A stretch of DNA of 64,000 bases from VYFG01 sp965213885. Lineage in GTDB: Bacteria; Pseudomonadota; Gammaproteobacteria; Arenicellales; Poriferihabitantaceae. Positions 45,272 to 54,041 of the stretch are shown piece by piece; positions within the stretch are counted from its first letter, which is position 1, and the number at the start of each line of letters is the position of its first letter. A program made the translations under genes and the position numbers. The stretch is taken from contig OZ243919.1 of NCBI GenBank assembly GCA_965213885.1, positions 1,674,001 to 1,738,000 on the forward strand, given 5' to 3'. Under the pieces are notes generated by a model, which worked only from the letters and a program-made list of their open reading frames with translations, searched no databases and was not told the DNA's origin.

Positions 45272-46251
45272 AACTCCTCATCAACATCGCCCTCCTGACC
45301 ATGCTGTGCATGACGGCCCTGGTCGTGGTGTATGTCCGGCACCTGTTCAGCGTGGTCATGCTGTTCGGGATCTACAGCCTTCTGAGTGCCCTGATCTTCG
45401 TTGTACTGGATGCGGCGGACGTGGCCTTCACCGAGGCCGCCGTCGGCGCCGGCGTGTCCACGGTATTCATGCTTGCGACCCTGGTATCCACCGGCCGGCA
45501 TGAAAAGCCGCCCGCACACAACCCGTTGCTGCCCCTGGCGGTGGTCATCGTCACCGGCGCCGCCCTGATCTGGGGCACACTGGACATGCCGCATTTCGGC
45601 GAGTCCGGCAATCCGGTACACATGCATGTCGCTGACCGGTACATCCAGGATTCACCGACCGAAATCGGCATTCCCAACATGGTGACCTCGGTGCTGGCCA
45701 GTTACCGGGGCTATGACACCATGGGGGAAGTGATCGTCATCTTCACCGCGCTGGTCGGGGTCCTTTCCCTGCTCGGCATACGTGAGCGCCGGGACAATCC
45801 GGCGCATCGCACCGGCGAAAGGCACTCCCGGCCCTATCCCGTACTGCAGGTGATGGCGTTCCTGCTGATCCCGTTCATCCTCGTGTTCGCGCTGTATGTG
45901 CAGTTCCATGGCGATTTCGGCCCCGGTGGCGGATTCCAGGCAGGGGTGATCTTCGCTTCGGCAATCATCCTCTACACCCTGACATTCGGCCTTGACGACG
46001 CCACCGCCCTGATTCCAGTGAAACTGATTCGCATCCTTGCGGCCGTCGGCGTGCTGATCTATGGAGGCACCGGTGTGGTCTCGATGCTGCTCGGCGGTAA
46101 TTATCTCGATTACGACGTGCTCGCCCATGACCCGGTCCACGGCCAGCATTACGGGATACTGCTCATCGAACTCGGGGTGGGCATCACCGTAGCCACGGTC
46201 ATGATGGCGATCTTTCTGGCCCTCGTCAGCCGCGTGGAGAGGCCGCGCTGA
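45268..46251 (+). CDS. Fused DUF4040 (MbhD-like) and MnhB-domain antiporter subunit
   Basis: A 327-residue membrane protein. Residues 1-75 correspond to the C-terminal module of MrpA ('LFSVVMLFGIYSLLSALIFVVLDAADVAFTEAAVGAG'). Residues about 195-325 are an MrpB domain ('FALYVQFHGDFGPGGGFQAGVIFASAIILY'). Family proteins start 'MIELLIN'; here that methionine position reads ATA (45268-45270), overlapping the mrpG stop and preceded by GGGAG at good spacing. No ATG or GTG lies at that place; the next ATG is 45301. So either a rare ATA start is used, or the start is downstream, or a base is miscalled. Confidence 0.8.
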   Translation: MELLINIALLTMLCMTALVVVYVRHLFSVVMLFGIYSLLSALIFVVLDAADVAFTEAAVGAGVSTVFMLATLVSTGRHEKPPAHNPLLPLAVVIVTGAALIWGTLDMPHFGESGNPVHMHVADRYIQDSPTEIGIPNMVTSVLASYRGYDTMGEVIVIFTALVGVLSLLGIRERRDNPAHRTGERHSRPYPVLQVMAFLLIPFILVFALYVQFHGDFGPGGGFQAGVIFASAIILYTLTFGLDDATALIPVKLIRILAAVGVLIYGGTGVVSMLLGGNYLDYDVLAHDPVHGQHYGILLIELGVGITVATVMMAIFLALVSRVERPR

Positions 46252-46613
46252 TGGGATTCAGCCTGTTCAACTACTGGGTGGTGATCCTGCTCATGATGAC
46301 GGGGTTCTACACCGTCATCGCCAGTGGCAACCTGGTGAAAAAAATTGTCGGGCTGAACATCTTCCAGACATCGGTGTTCATCATGTACATCAGCATCGGC
46401 AAGGTATTCGGCGGCTCGGTACCCATCCTGGCCGCCAACGCCGAACTGTATTCCAACCCACTGCCGCATGTGCTGATCCTGACCGCCATTGTTGTGGGTG
46501 TGGCCACCACCTCCCTCGGGTTGTCGCTGGCCATCCGCATCCGTGAAGCCTACGGTACCGTGGAGGAGCATGACATTCTCGAGATCAGTCGCCGGGAGGA
46601 CGACGAGGCATGA
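46251..46613 (+). CDS. mrpC: Na+/H+ antiporter subunit C (MrpC/MnhC, NuoK-like)
   Basis: A 120-residue protein with three transmembrane segments. It has the NuoK-like 'GFYTVIASGNLVKKIVGLNIFQTSVFIMYI' and 'NPLPHVLILTAIVVGVATTSLGLSLAIRI' motifs, the latter with the conserved position near a buried lysine partner. Its ATG overlaps the previous stop by one base, and its stop overlaps mrpD. Confidence 0.92.
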   Translation: MGFSLFNYWVVILLMMTGFYTVIASGNLVKKIVGLNIFQTSVFIMYISIGKVFGGSVPILAANAELYSNPLPHVLILTAIVVGVATTSLGLSLAIRIREAYGTVEEHDILEISRREDDEA

Positions 46614-48094
46614 TGATGGACCATCTGCCAGCGTTGCAGGTGGTCATTCCCCTGCTCGCCGCACCGGTCTGTTTTCTGCTGGGCCGGTGGCCGCGACTGG
46701 CGTGGCTGCTTGCCACGGCAGTTGCCTGGGCGACGCTGGTCATCGCAACCGGGCTGTGGCTGCAGGTTCGCGAAGGCGGAACCATCAGCTACGCGTTCGG
46801 TGGCTGGGCACCCCCCTGGGGCATCGAATACGCTGTGGACCGACTCAATGTCCTGGTTCTCCTCATCGTATCGGGCATCGCGGCGGTGATCTTCGCCGGC
46901 TCCTGGGAAAGCGTGCGGCGGGAAATTCCGGAGTCCCACCAGGGGCTGTTGTTCACCAACCTCCTTCTCTGCCTCGCCGGGCTGCTCGGCATCACCATTA
47001 CCGGCGACGCCTTCAACCTGTTTGTGCTGCTGGAGATCTCCTCGCTGTCCACCTATGCGCTGATCAGTCTCGGCCATGACCGTCGCGCGCTGACGGCATC
47101 CTTCCAGTACCTGATCATGGGCACCATTGGCGCCACCTTCATCCTGATCGGTGTGGGCATCCTCTACATGCTCACGGGCACCCTCAACATGGCAGACCTT
47201 GGACACCGTCTGGGCGGACTCCACAGTTCCCGGGCCATGCACACGGCATACGGCTTTCTGGTCATCGGCATCGGCCTGAAACTGGCGATGTTTCCCCTGC
47301 ACCTGTGGCTCCCGAACGCCTATGCCTACGCACCGTCGGTGGTCTCCGCCTTCATTGCGGCCACCGCCACCAAGGTGGCGGTATACGTCATGGTGCGCTA
47401 CCTGTACACCATCTTCGGCCCCGAGTTCGCATTTTCCGCGATGTATGTGCAGTGGCTGTTCATCCCCGTGGGGGTGATCGCGGTGCTGTTCACATCCATC
47501 GTGGCGCTGTTCCAGCACGACATCAAGCGCATGCTGGCGTATTCTTCCGTAGCCCAGATCGGTTACATGCTGGTGGGGATCGGACTGGTCAGCGTCACCG
47601 GCCTGACCGCCGCGCTGCTGCACGTGTTCAACCATGCCCTGATGAAGGGTGCCCTGTTTCTTGCCCTGGCCGCCATGTGCTATCGCATCGGCAACCCCAG
47701 GATCGAGAACATCCGGGGACTTGGGCGGCAGATGCCCTGGACCATGGCGGCCTTTGTCGGCGGCGGACTCAGCCTGATCGGGGTTCCCCTGACGGCCGGC
47801 TTCATCTCCAAGTGGTACCTGATTCTGGCCGCGGTGGAACGGGGCTGGTGGCCGGTGGTGGCGGTGGTGGTGATTGCCTCGCTGATCGCACTGATCTATA
47901 TCTGGCGGGTGGTCGAAGCCGCCTACCTGCATTCGCGGCCCGAAGAGGCCGAGACCGTGGCCGAGGCGCCGCTGGCCCTCCTCGCGGCTACCTGGGCACT
48001 GGTACTGGCCAACGTCTGGTTCGGCGTCAACCCGGGCCTGGTCACCAGCCTCGCGTCCGGGGCCGCCGGGGCCCTGTTCGGAGGGTACCGGTGA
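46610..48094 (+). CDS. mrpD: Na+/H+ antiporter subunit D (MrpD, NuoM/N-like)
   Basis: A 494-residue proton-channel-type subunit with about 14 hydrophobic segments. 'DAFNLFVLLEISSLSTYALIS' holds the conserved glutamate of helix 5, 'GLKLAMFPLHLWLPNAYAYAPS' the conserved lysine and histidine, and 'HDIKRMLAYSSVAQIGYMLVG' is the family signature. It is thought to carry protons or cations in the Mrp complex. The start overlaps the mrpC stop, and its stop overlaps the following gene (TGATG). Confidence 0.92.
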   Translation: MMMDHLPALQVVIPLLAAPVCFLLGRWPRLAWLLATAVAWATLVIATGLWLQVREGGTISYAFGGWAPPWGIEYAVDRLNVLVLLIVSGIAAVIFAGSWESVRREIPESHQGLLFTNLLLCLAGLLGITITGDAFNLFVLLEISSLSTYALISLGHDRRALTASFQYLIMGTIGATFILIGVGILYMLTGTLNMADLGHRLGGLHSSRAMHTAYGFLVIGIGLKLAMFPLHLWLPNAYAYAPSVVSAFIAATATKVAVYVMVRYLYTIFGPEFAFSAMYVQWLFIPVGVIAVLFTSIVALFQHDIKRMLAYSSVAQIGYMLVGIGLVSVTGLTAALLHVFNHALMKGALFLALAAMCYRIGNPRIENIRGLGRQMPWTMAAFVGGGLSLIGVPLTAGFISKWYLILAAVERGWWPVVAVVVIASLIALIYIWRVVEAAYLHSRPEEAETVAEAPLALLAATWALVLANVWFGVNPGLVTSLASGAAGALFGGYR

Positions 48095-49551
48095 TGACCA
48101 CGGAAGCGCTGCTCGTCACCGCTCTCCTGCTCCCACTGGCCGGCGGGCTGCTCATCGTCCTGTCAGGCCGGCAGCCGAACCTGCGGGAAGCCTGCACCCT
48201 GGTCACCTCGGGGCTGCTCTGCATGGCTGTGGTCGCCATGCTGTTCCGCGTGCTGGACGGTGCCCGTCCCGAATACACCCTCGTGGAGATGCTGCCGGGT
48301 CTGTCGATCCATTTCCAGGTCGAACCGCTGGGCATGCTGTTCGCCACGATCGCGGCAGTCCTGTGGCCGATCAACTCGGTCTACTCCATCGGCTACATGC
48401 GCGGCAACAAGGAGGGGCACCAGACCCGCTTCTACTTCTTCTTCGCCGTGGCCATATTCGGTGCCATGGGCGTGGCCTTTGCCGGCAACCTGGTCACCCT
48501 GTTCCTGTGCTACGAGGTGCTGACCCTGTCCACATTCCCGCTGGTGGCGCACAAGGGCAACGATGCCGCCAGGGATGGCGGGCGGGTCTACCTGGGCATT
48601 CTCCTGGCCACCTCGATCGGGCTCCTGCTGCCTGCGATCATCTGGACCTGGAACGTCGCAGGCACTGTCACCTTCACCGAGGGCGGCATTCTGGCGGACC
48701 GTCTGGCGGGTCCCGCGCTGACCATACTGGCGTTGATGTACCTGCTCGGAATCGGCAAGGCGGCGGTGATGCCGGTGCATCGCTGGCTACCTGCCGCCAT
48801 GGTCGCCCCAACGCCGGTGAGTGCACTCCTGCACGCGGTGGCGGTGGTCAAGGCCGGCGTGTTCAGCATCGTCAAGGTCACGGTGTACGTTCTCGGCATC
48901 GATCATGTTGCCGGTGCCCCGGGCATCCACTGGCTGTTGTGGCTCGCGGGCTTCACCGTGATCGTGGCATCCCTGGTAGCGCTGCGCCAGGACAACCTGA
49001 AGAAGAGACTTGCCTATTCCACCATCAGCCAGCTTTCCTACGTCGTACTCGGCACCATGCTGCTTGCGCCGATCTCCATCGTCGGGGCAGCCCTGCACAT
49101 CCTGGCGCATGCTTTTGGCAAGATCACCCTGTTCTTTGCCGCGGGCTCCATCTACACCAGCAGCAAGAAAACCGAGGTGAGCCAGCTGGACGGCATCGCA
49201 CGGCGGATGCCCTTTACCATGACTGCCTTCGCCATCGGTGCCCTGTCAATGATCGGCGTTCCGCCGGCGGCGGGTTTCATCTCGAAGTGGTACCTGCTCA
49301 CGGGTGCGATCGACGCGGAACAGCTGGTTGCGGTGGGCGTGATCGTCGTCTCGACCCTGCTGAACGCGGCCTACTTCGCCCCGATCATCTACGTCGCGTT
49401 CTTCAAGCGCGAGGCTTCCGAGTCGATGCTGACCTACGGCGAAGCCCCCTGGCCCGTGGTGGTGTCGGTCTGCGCCACCGCGGCAATCACCCTGGCATTG
49501 TTCCTGTTTCCCGGCCTCGCGCTGGAACTCGTTCACCAGATACCGACATGA
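48094..49551 (+). CDS. Second MrpD/NuoL-like antiporter subunit
   Basis: A 485-residue paralogue of MrpD. The ATG at 48094 overlaps the mrpD stop and has GGAGGG upstream. 'GNLVTLFLCYEVLTLSTFPLVAHKG' has the helix-5 glutamate, 'GIGKAAVMPVHRWLPAAMVAPTPVSALLHAVAVVKAGVF' the conserved lysine and histidine residues, and 'LKKRLAYSTISQLSYVVLG' the late lysine. The 'PVSALLHAVAVVKAG' form is closer to NuoL/MrpA than to MrpD, so it may replace the N-terminal half of MrpA, whose C-terminal module is in the DUF4040-MnhB gene. Confidence 0.88.
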   Translation: MTTEALLVTALLLPLAGGLLIVLSGRQPNLREACTLVTSGLLCMAVVAMLFRVLDGARPEYTLVEMLPGLSIHFQVEPLGMLFATIAAVLWPINSVYSIGYMRGNKEGHQTRFYFFFAVAIFGAMGVAFAGNLVTLFLCYEVLTLSTFPLVAHKGNDAARDGGRVYLGILLATSIGLLLPAIIWTWNVAGTVTFTEGGILADRLAGPALTILALMYLLGIGKAAVMPVHRWLPAAMVAPTPVSALLHAVAVVKAGVFSIVKVTVYVLGIDHVAGAPGIHWLLWLAGFTVIVASLVALRQDNLKKRLAYSTISQLSYVVLGTMLLAPISIVGAALHILAHAFGKITLFFAAGSIYTSSKKTEVSQLDGIARRMPFTMTAFAIGALSMIGVPPAAGFISKWYLLTGAIDAEQLVAVGVIVVSTLLNAAYFAPIIYVAFFKREASESMLTYGEAPWPVVVSVCATAAITLALFLFPGLALELVHQIPT

Positions 49552-49814
49552 TCAGCGATCCCAAGAAACACTGGTTCTACCGGACCGAAAACCTGCCGAA
49601 GCTGTGGATGATTCTCGCAGCCGTCCTGCTGCTGGTGCTGCTGCCCGAATTCTTCGTCCATCATCATGCGCATTTCCCCGAACGCGGCACCTCCATTGAC
49701 GCCTCGTTCGGCTTCTTCGCCTGGTACGGCTTCCTGACCTGCGCCGCCATGGTGGCGGGCGCCAAGATTCTCGGCATCTTCCTCAAGCGGAAGGACACCT
49801 ACTACGATGAATGA
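49548..49814 (+). CDS. Small two-helix membrane protein of the Mrp-like operon
   Basis: An 88-residue protein with transmembrane segments at about 20-36 and 54-78 and a histidine cluster, 'FFVHHHAHFPE', in between. Its ATG overlaps the previous stop (ATGA), and its end overlaps the next start by eight bases, so it is a real coupled gene. I do not know a characterised homologue. The tight coupling suggests an accessory subunit of the complex. Confidence 0.75.
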   Translation: MISDPKKHWFYRTENLPKLWMILAAVLLLVLLPEFFVHHHAHFPERGTSIDASFGFFAWYGFLTCAAMVAGAKILGIFLKRKDTYYDE

Positions 49815-51494
49815 CGCTGCCCTCCCGCCCGGCCTCATCCTGATCATCGGCGCATTCATCCTGCCGCTGGTTCGGGGGACCCTGCGCCGGGGAGTGATCC
49901 TGGCACTGCCTGTACTGGCCCTCATGGCGGTGTGGTCCCTACCCATCGGCACTCATGTCTCGCTGGCGTTCCTCGACTACCGGATCGCGCCGGTGAACGT
50001 CACTGCCAGCGGCCGCATGTTCGCCATCATCTTCTGTCTCATGACATTCGCCGGGGGTATCTACGCCATGGACCGTGCCCGGCTGACGGAACTGGTCGCG
50101 GCGTACGTGTACGCCGGCGCCGCGGTGGGGGTGACATTCAGCGGCGACCTGATCACCCTGTTCGTGTTCTGGGAGATCATGGCCCTCGGCTCCACCCTGG
50201 TGATCTGGGCAGCGGGAGGCGAACGCGCCTGGAGGGCCAGCTTCCGGTACCTGCTGATCCACCTGCTCGGCGGCGTGCTCCTGATGGCGGGAATCGTATG
50301 GCGGGTGAGCATGACCGGAACCGCCGACTTCGGGCCTATGTTGCCGGACAACCCCGCCAACATCCTGATCCTGATTGGCTTCCTGGTCAATGCAGGCGCT
50401 CCGCCGCTGTCCGCCTGGATACCCGACGCCTATCCGGAGGCCAGCCCGAGCGGCATGGTCTTTCTGAGCGCGTTCACCACGAAAACCGCCGTGTTTGCCC
50501 TGCTGGTCGGCTTCCCCGGCGCGGAGGTCCTGATCTGGATCGGCCTCTACATGGTGTTCTACGGCATCATCTACGCCCTGCTGGAAAACGACATGCGCCG
50601 CATTCTCGCGTACAGTATCGTCAACCAGGTGGGTTTCATGGTCTGCGCCATCGGCATCGGCACGGAACTCGCCCTGAACGGCGCCGCCGCCCACGCCTTT
50701 GCCCACATCATCTACAAGGCGCTGCTGCTGATGTCCGCCGGCAGCGTCCTTTACATGACCGGGAAGCGCAAGTGCACCGATCTCGGGGGGCTGTTCCAGT
50801 CGATGCCGGTCACCGCCATCAACGGCATTATCGGCGCGCTGGCGATCTCCGCCTTCCCGTTCACGTCCGGTTTTGTCAGCAAGTCCCTGGAGACGGCGGC
50901 GGCGGCGGACCAAGGCCTCATGCTGGTGTGGTTCCTGCTCATGGCCGCTTCTGCAGGCGTGTTTCTCCATGCCGGAATCAAGTTCCCCTGGTTCGTGTTT
51001 TTCCAGAAGGATTCCGGCCTCCGGCCCGATGACCCCCCTTGGGCATGCGCCTCAGCATGTGGTTTTTTTCCTTCCTGTGTATAGCCATCGGTCTGTTCCC
51101 CGATGCCCTGTACAGCATTCTCCCCTTCGAGACGGAGTATCAGCCCTATACCATCGACCACCTGGTGTCCCAGAGCCAGCTACTGCTGTTCTCCGGCCTT
51201 GCCTTCTTCGCCATGCTTCCCATGATGAAGCGGAGCCTCACCATCAGCCTGGATTTCGACTGGTTCTACCGCCGTTTCGGCCGGATCCTGGCGGACGAGT
51301 TCACTATCCGGTCATCCCATGCCTTCGAGCGGATGGAACGCAGGACCAGGCTACAGGTAGAGGGGTTTGTCCGGCGCCTGTATCGCCATCATGGCCCCCA
51401 TGGAATACTGGCACGCACCTGGCCAAGCGGAGGCATGGTGCTCTGGGTGACAGTCATGCTCGCCGGCATGGTCATTGCCGCAGCGATCCTGTGA
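49807..51494 (+). pseudogene. Third MrpD-like antiporter subunit, frameshifted in a C6 tract
   Basis: The first frame (49807-51084, 425 residues) has MrpD features such as 'GDLITLFVFWEIMALGSTLVIWA', 'GFLVNAGAPPLSAWIPDAYPEASPSG' and 'ENDMRRILAYSIVNQVGFMV'. It runs off after 'KDSGLRPDDPP' in a run of six C (51033-51038). The expected continuation, 'LGMRLSMWFFSFLCIAIG' to 'DFDWFYRRFG' and the C-terminal helix, is in the next frame to 51494. One extra C would restore a 562-residue protein. This is either a real inactivating or phase-variable deletion, or a homopolymer sequencing error. As the rest is well conserved, error or recent mutation is likely. Confidence 0.82.
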
Positions 51495-51871
51495 TCGCGA
51501 CCCGCTGAAAAACATCGATCCCGGTCAGTCCGTCAGGTGAGCGGTGCGGTCATGCCGCCAGCAACGGGAACCCGCCGAAGGGACTCGGGGGCGGCTCAAA
51601 ACCGCGCCTGAGCGCCGTAGGATTCTCCGACCTTCAGGCCGGAGACGATGTCAAGGAAATATTGCTGCGTCATGACTCCAGGGTGTGATCGGACCTGCCG
51701 CAGACGGGCTTTTCCAAAACGTCATCCCTACCCGTGCCCGGATTGCGACGGTGTGCAAGACGCCTTGATCCGTGCTGCTTTCAGATTCGATGGGGTACAG
51801 GGGGAGCGCGGTGGTTCGGAATCTCGCCAGACATGATGACCTGCCTCACGGAATCGGGCAGGCCATCATGT
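51495..51871. other. Convergent intergenic region ending in a long inverted repeat
   Basis: About 377 bases. On the minus strand at about 51598-51684 a short frame reads 'GVMTQQYFLDIVSGLKVGESYG' in pieces and looks protein-like but has no supported start. An inverted repeat with 17-base arms and one mismatch (51831-51847 with 51859-51875) overlaps the end of the flavoprotein gene and could terminate both convergent units, although no T-run is present. Confidence 0.5.
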
Positions 51872-53203
51872 CTAGAGATCCGGACCCGGGACGATGGGGC
51901 TGCCGTCACTGAAGCGGGAGAGCCTGAATCGTGTCAGATCGTGCCCCGGCGGGTTGCCCTGCACCATGTCAGCCAGCACACGGCCCGCTGCCGGACCGAT
52001 GCCGAATCCATGACCGCTGAAACCACTGCCGAGATAGAGCCCCGGAAGCGCCTCCACAGCGTCGATCACCGGCACCACGTCCGGGGTGGTATCAATCATT
52101 CCGGCCCAGCACTCCGCCAGGGGCGTCCCTGCCAGCAGGGGAATCCGGTCCTCCATGCGCCGCCTGAGTATCCGCAGCAACGCGGGATCGGGTTTCGGGT
52201 TCAGCACCCGCTGGCGCTCAAACGGAGTGGCCTGATCAAGCCTCCAGCGGCGCGGATAACAGCGGTTGCCCGGCGCATCGGCACCGAGGCGGAGACGGAT
52301 GTCACGCCACGACCGTTTCAGCACGTGGGAGAATGGCCGCATGAAGCGCACGCTGTCACAGCTGATCATGTGTTCCTGAAAGCCCGACGGCGCAATGGTG
52401 TACCCCCCGTCCTGTCGGCGGCGAAAGGCGAGCCCCCGGCAGGACGCGTTGCCGGAGAAGAAATCCACCACAGGGGCGGTACGCGCCGCGGTGGATTTTA
52501 CTGTCAGCTGCGGAAACCGCACCCCCAGGTTGCCGAGGAACATGGACGACCACGCACCGCCGGCCAGCACCACACTGTCACAACGCACCATTCCGCGCTC
52601 GGTGACCACGGCGGAAAGCCGGCCCGCCGACAGTTCCAGCCCCCGCACTGCGCAGCCCTCGATGATCGTGACTCCGCGGCGCCGGCAATCCCTGGCCATG
52701 GCGGGAACCACCTCGAACGGTTCGGCCCTGCCGTCGCTGGGCGTGAATACGCCACCCAGCCACTCGCCCCTGAGTGGCGGCAATCTCTCCCTTACCTTCC
52801 CTGCCGTGAGCAGGACTGACTCGAGCCCGTGTCCCGCTGCCAGCCGGACCCAGTCCTCGTAACGCGCAAGTTCCCGATCGGATTCGGCAATATACAGCAC
52901 CCCATGCTGACGGAACCCGACATCAAAACCGATCTCATGGGCAAGATTCTGCCAGATACGGTTACTCTCCATCATGATCGGCAACTCCGCTTCGTCCCGG
53001 CACTGCTGGCGCACCCAGCCCCAGTTCCTGCTCGACTGCTCGCCGGCGATCCTCCCCTTCTCGCACAGGAGCACCCTGTGGCCCGCCCGCGCAAGGTACC
53101 AGGCCGTGGCAACGCCGACCACCCCTCCGCCGATCACGGTGACCGCCACGGTTTCGGGGAGATCGGCGGAAAAATTCACCCTGGAAGCATCGGACAGGAT
53201 CAT
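51872..53203 (-). CDS. FAD-dependent amino-acid-oxidase-type oxidoreductase (DAO family)
   Basis: A 443-residue flavoprotein. The dinucleotide motif 'TVIGGGVVGVATAWYLARAGHRVLLCEKG' lies near the N terminus, 'GEQSSRNWGWVRQQCRDEAELPIM' resembles the FAD contact region of DadA-like oxidases, and 'LYLGSGFSGHGFGIGPAAGRVLADM' the C-terminal FAD motif. The start at 53203 is preferred because family members begin shortly before the FAD motif; an ATG at 53290 would add 29 residues. It diverges from the region with DnaA boxes. Substrate unknown, probably an amino acid or secondary amine. Confidence 0.87.
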   Translation of the reverse strand: MILSDASRVNFSADLPETVAVTVIGGGVVGVATAWYLARAGHRVLLCEKGRIAGEQSSRNWGWVRQQCRDEAELPIMMESNRIWQNLAHEIGFDVGFRQHGVLYIAESDRELARYEDWVRLAAGHGLESVLLTAGKVRERLPPLRGEWLGGVFTPSDGRAEPFEVVPAMARDCRRRGVTIIEGCAVRGLELSAGRLSAVVTERGMVRCDSVVLAGGAWSSMFLGNLGVRFPQLTVKSTAARTAPVVDFFSGNASCRGLAFRRRQDGGYTIAPSGFQEHMISCDSVRFMRPFSHVLKRSWRDIRLRLGADAPGNRCYPRRWRLDQATPFERQRVLNPKPDPALLRILRRRMEDRIPLLAGTPLAECWAGMIDTTPDVVPVIDAVEALPGLYLGSGFSGHGFGIGPAAGRVLADMVQGNPPGHDLTRFRLSRFSDGSPIVPGPDL

Positions 53204-53310
53204 GTTGACGACCGGATCACAGACCGGCAGGATTCTATCCCGATCCTTACTGCTGGCAAACCAGCGGGCGTCTGCCACGTTGCAGGGCATGTCCGCCGGG
53301 CGACTTCAGC

Positions 53311-53503
53311 TGTGGATAACTCTGTGGATAAACTGTGGCGGCAACAGCCCCGATGCGGGCGCGTACCGGCGCGCCGTCGGCAGAGCTCCTCAGAATGGTG
53401 AAAAAAATATTTTTTATCAATTAGTTAGAATCTATAAACGAGAGAGAACATGAAAATCGATTCCCATCAGGCGAAATTTCCGCACCTGAACAACTGTGAA
53501 TAA
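53311..53503. other. Cluster of DnaA boxes with an AT-rich stretch (oriC-like)
   Basis: Two perfect DnaA boxes (TTATCCACA on the minus strand) lie at 53311-53319 and 53323-53331, and a third matching the consensus (TTATTCACA) at 53495-53503, all in the same orientation. Between them, about 53396-53445, is an AT-rich tract (runs of A and T, then TTATCAATTAGTTAG) in an otherwise GC-rich genome. This arrangement in a 358-base divergent intergenic region resembles a replication origin. No dnaA, dnaN, mnmG or rpmH gene is adjacent, so a DnaA-controlled promoter is the alternative. Confidence 0.5.
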
Positions 53504-53561
53504 CCGCAAGCAACGAGCCTCCAGGCGCAGAAACCACCCGGTTCAAAACTAAGGGGATGGC

Positions 53562-54026
53562 ATGACGGTTTCCCGGAGTCAACCACAGGGGAAAATGGGC
53601 GTGCCCCTTTGGCGCAGGCTCGCTGCCATCGTCTACGACAGCCTGGTGCTGGTGTGCCTGGTGTTCATCGCCTGGCTGCCGGTGCCCCTCGTCCCTGACG
53701 ACCAGTGGCCGCAGTGGCTGTCAAGGGGTTGGCGCCTGGCCTATCTGGGATGCGTGATTTACGGGTTTTTCGGCTGGTTCTGGACCCATGGCGGGCAGAC
53801 GCTCGGCATGCGGGCATGGAAGCTCAGGCTGGTGGACGAGGCATCCCGTCCGGATTCATTTCTGCTCGTTGGGTGGAAACAGGCATTGCTGCGACTGGTC
53901 GTTGCCTGGATGTCCTGGGCCGCGTTCGGTCTCGGGTTCCTCTGGTCCCTGTGGGATGCGGAGCGCCGCACCTGGCATGACATCGCTTCCCGCTCCCGCC
54001 TGGAGATGGCGCACGGGCAGCGGTAA
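53562..54026 (+). CDS. RDD-family membrane protein
   Basis: A 154-residue protein with three transmembrane segments (about 25-45, 58-76, 108-128). 'PLWRRLAAIVYDSLVLVCLV' carries the arginine and aspartate pattern of the RDD family, and 'GGQTLGMRAWKLRLVDE' and 'RRTWHDIASRSRLEM' are typical of its second half. A good AAGGGG site precedes the ATG. RDD proteins are poorly characterised; some act in Na+/H+ exchange. It follows the oriC-like region. Confidence 0.88.
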   Translation: MTVSRSQPQGKMGVPLWRRLAAIVYDSLVLVCLVFIAWLPVPLVPDDQWPQWLSRGWRLAYLGCVIYGFFGWFWTHGGQTLGMRAWKLRLVDEASRPDSFLLVGWKQALLRLVVAWMSWAAFGLGFLWSLWDAERRTWHDIASRSRLEMAHGQR

Positions 54027-54041
54027 TCGTCCCTGCCCGCA

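Noticed and set aside
51648..51836. 62-codon cysteine-rich frame after the mrp operon
   Set aside because: Cysteine spacing resembles a zinc ribbon only loosely; no start signal and it runs into the inverted repeat.
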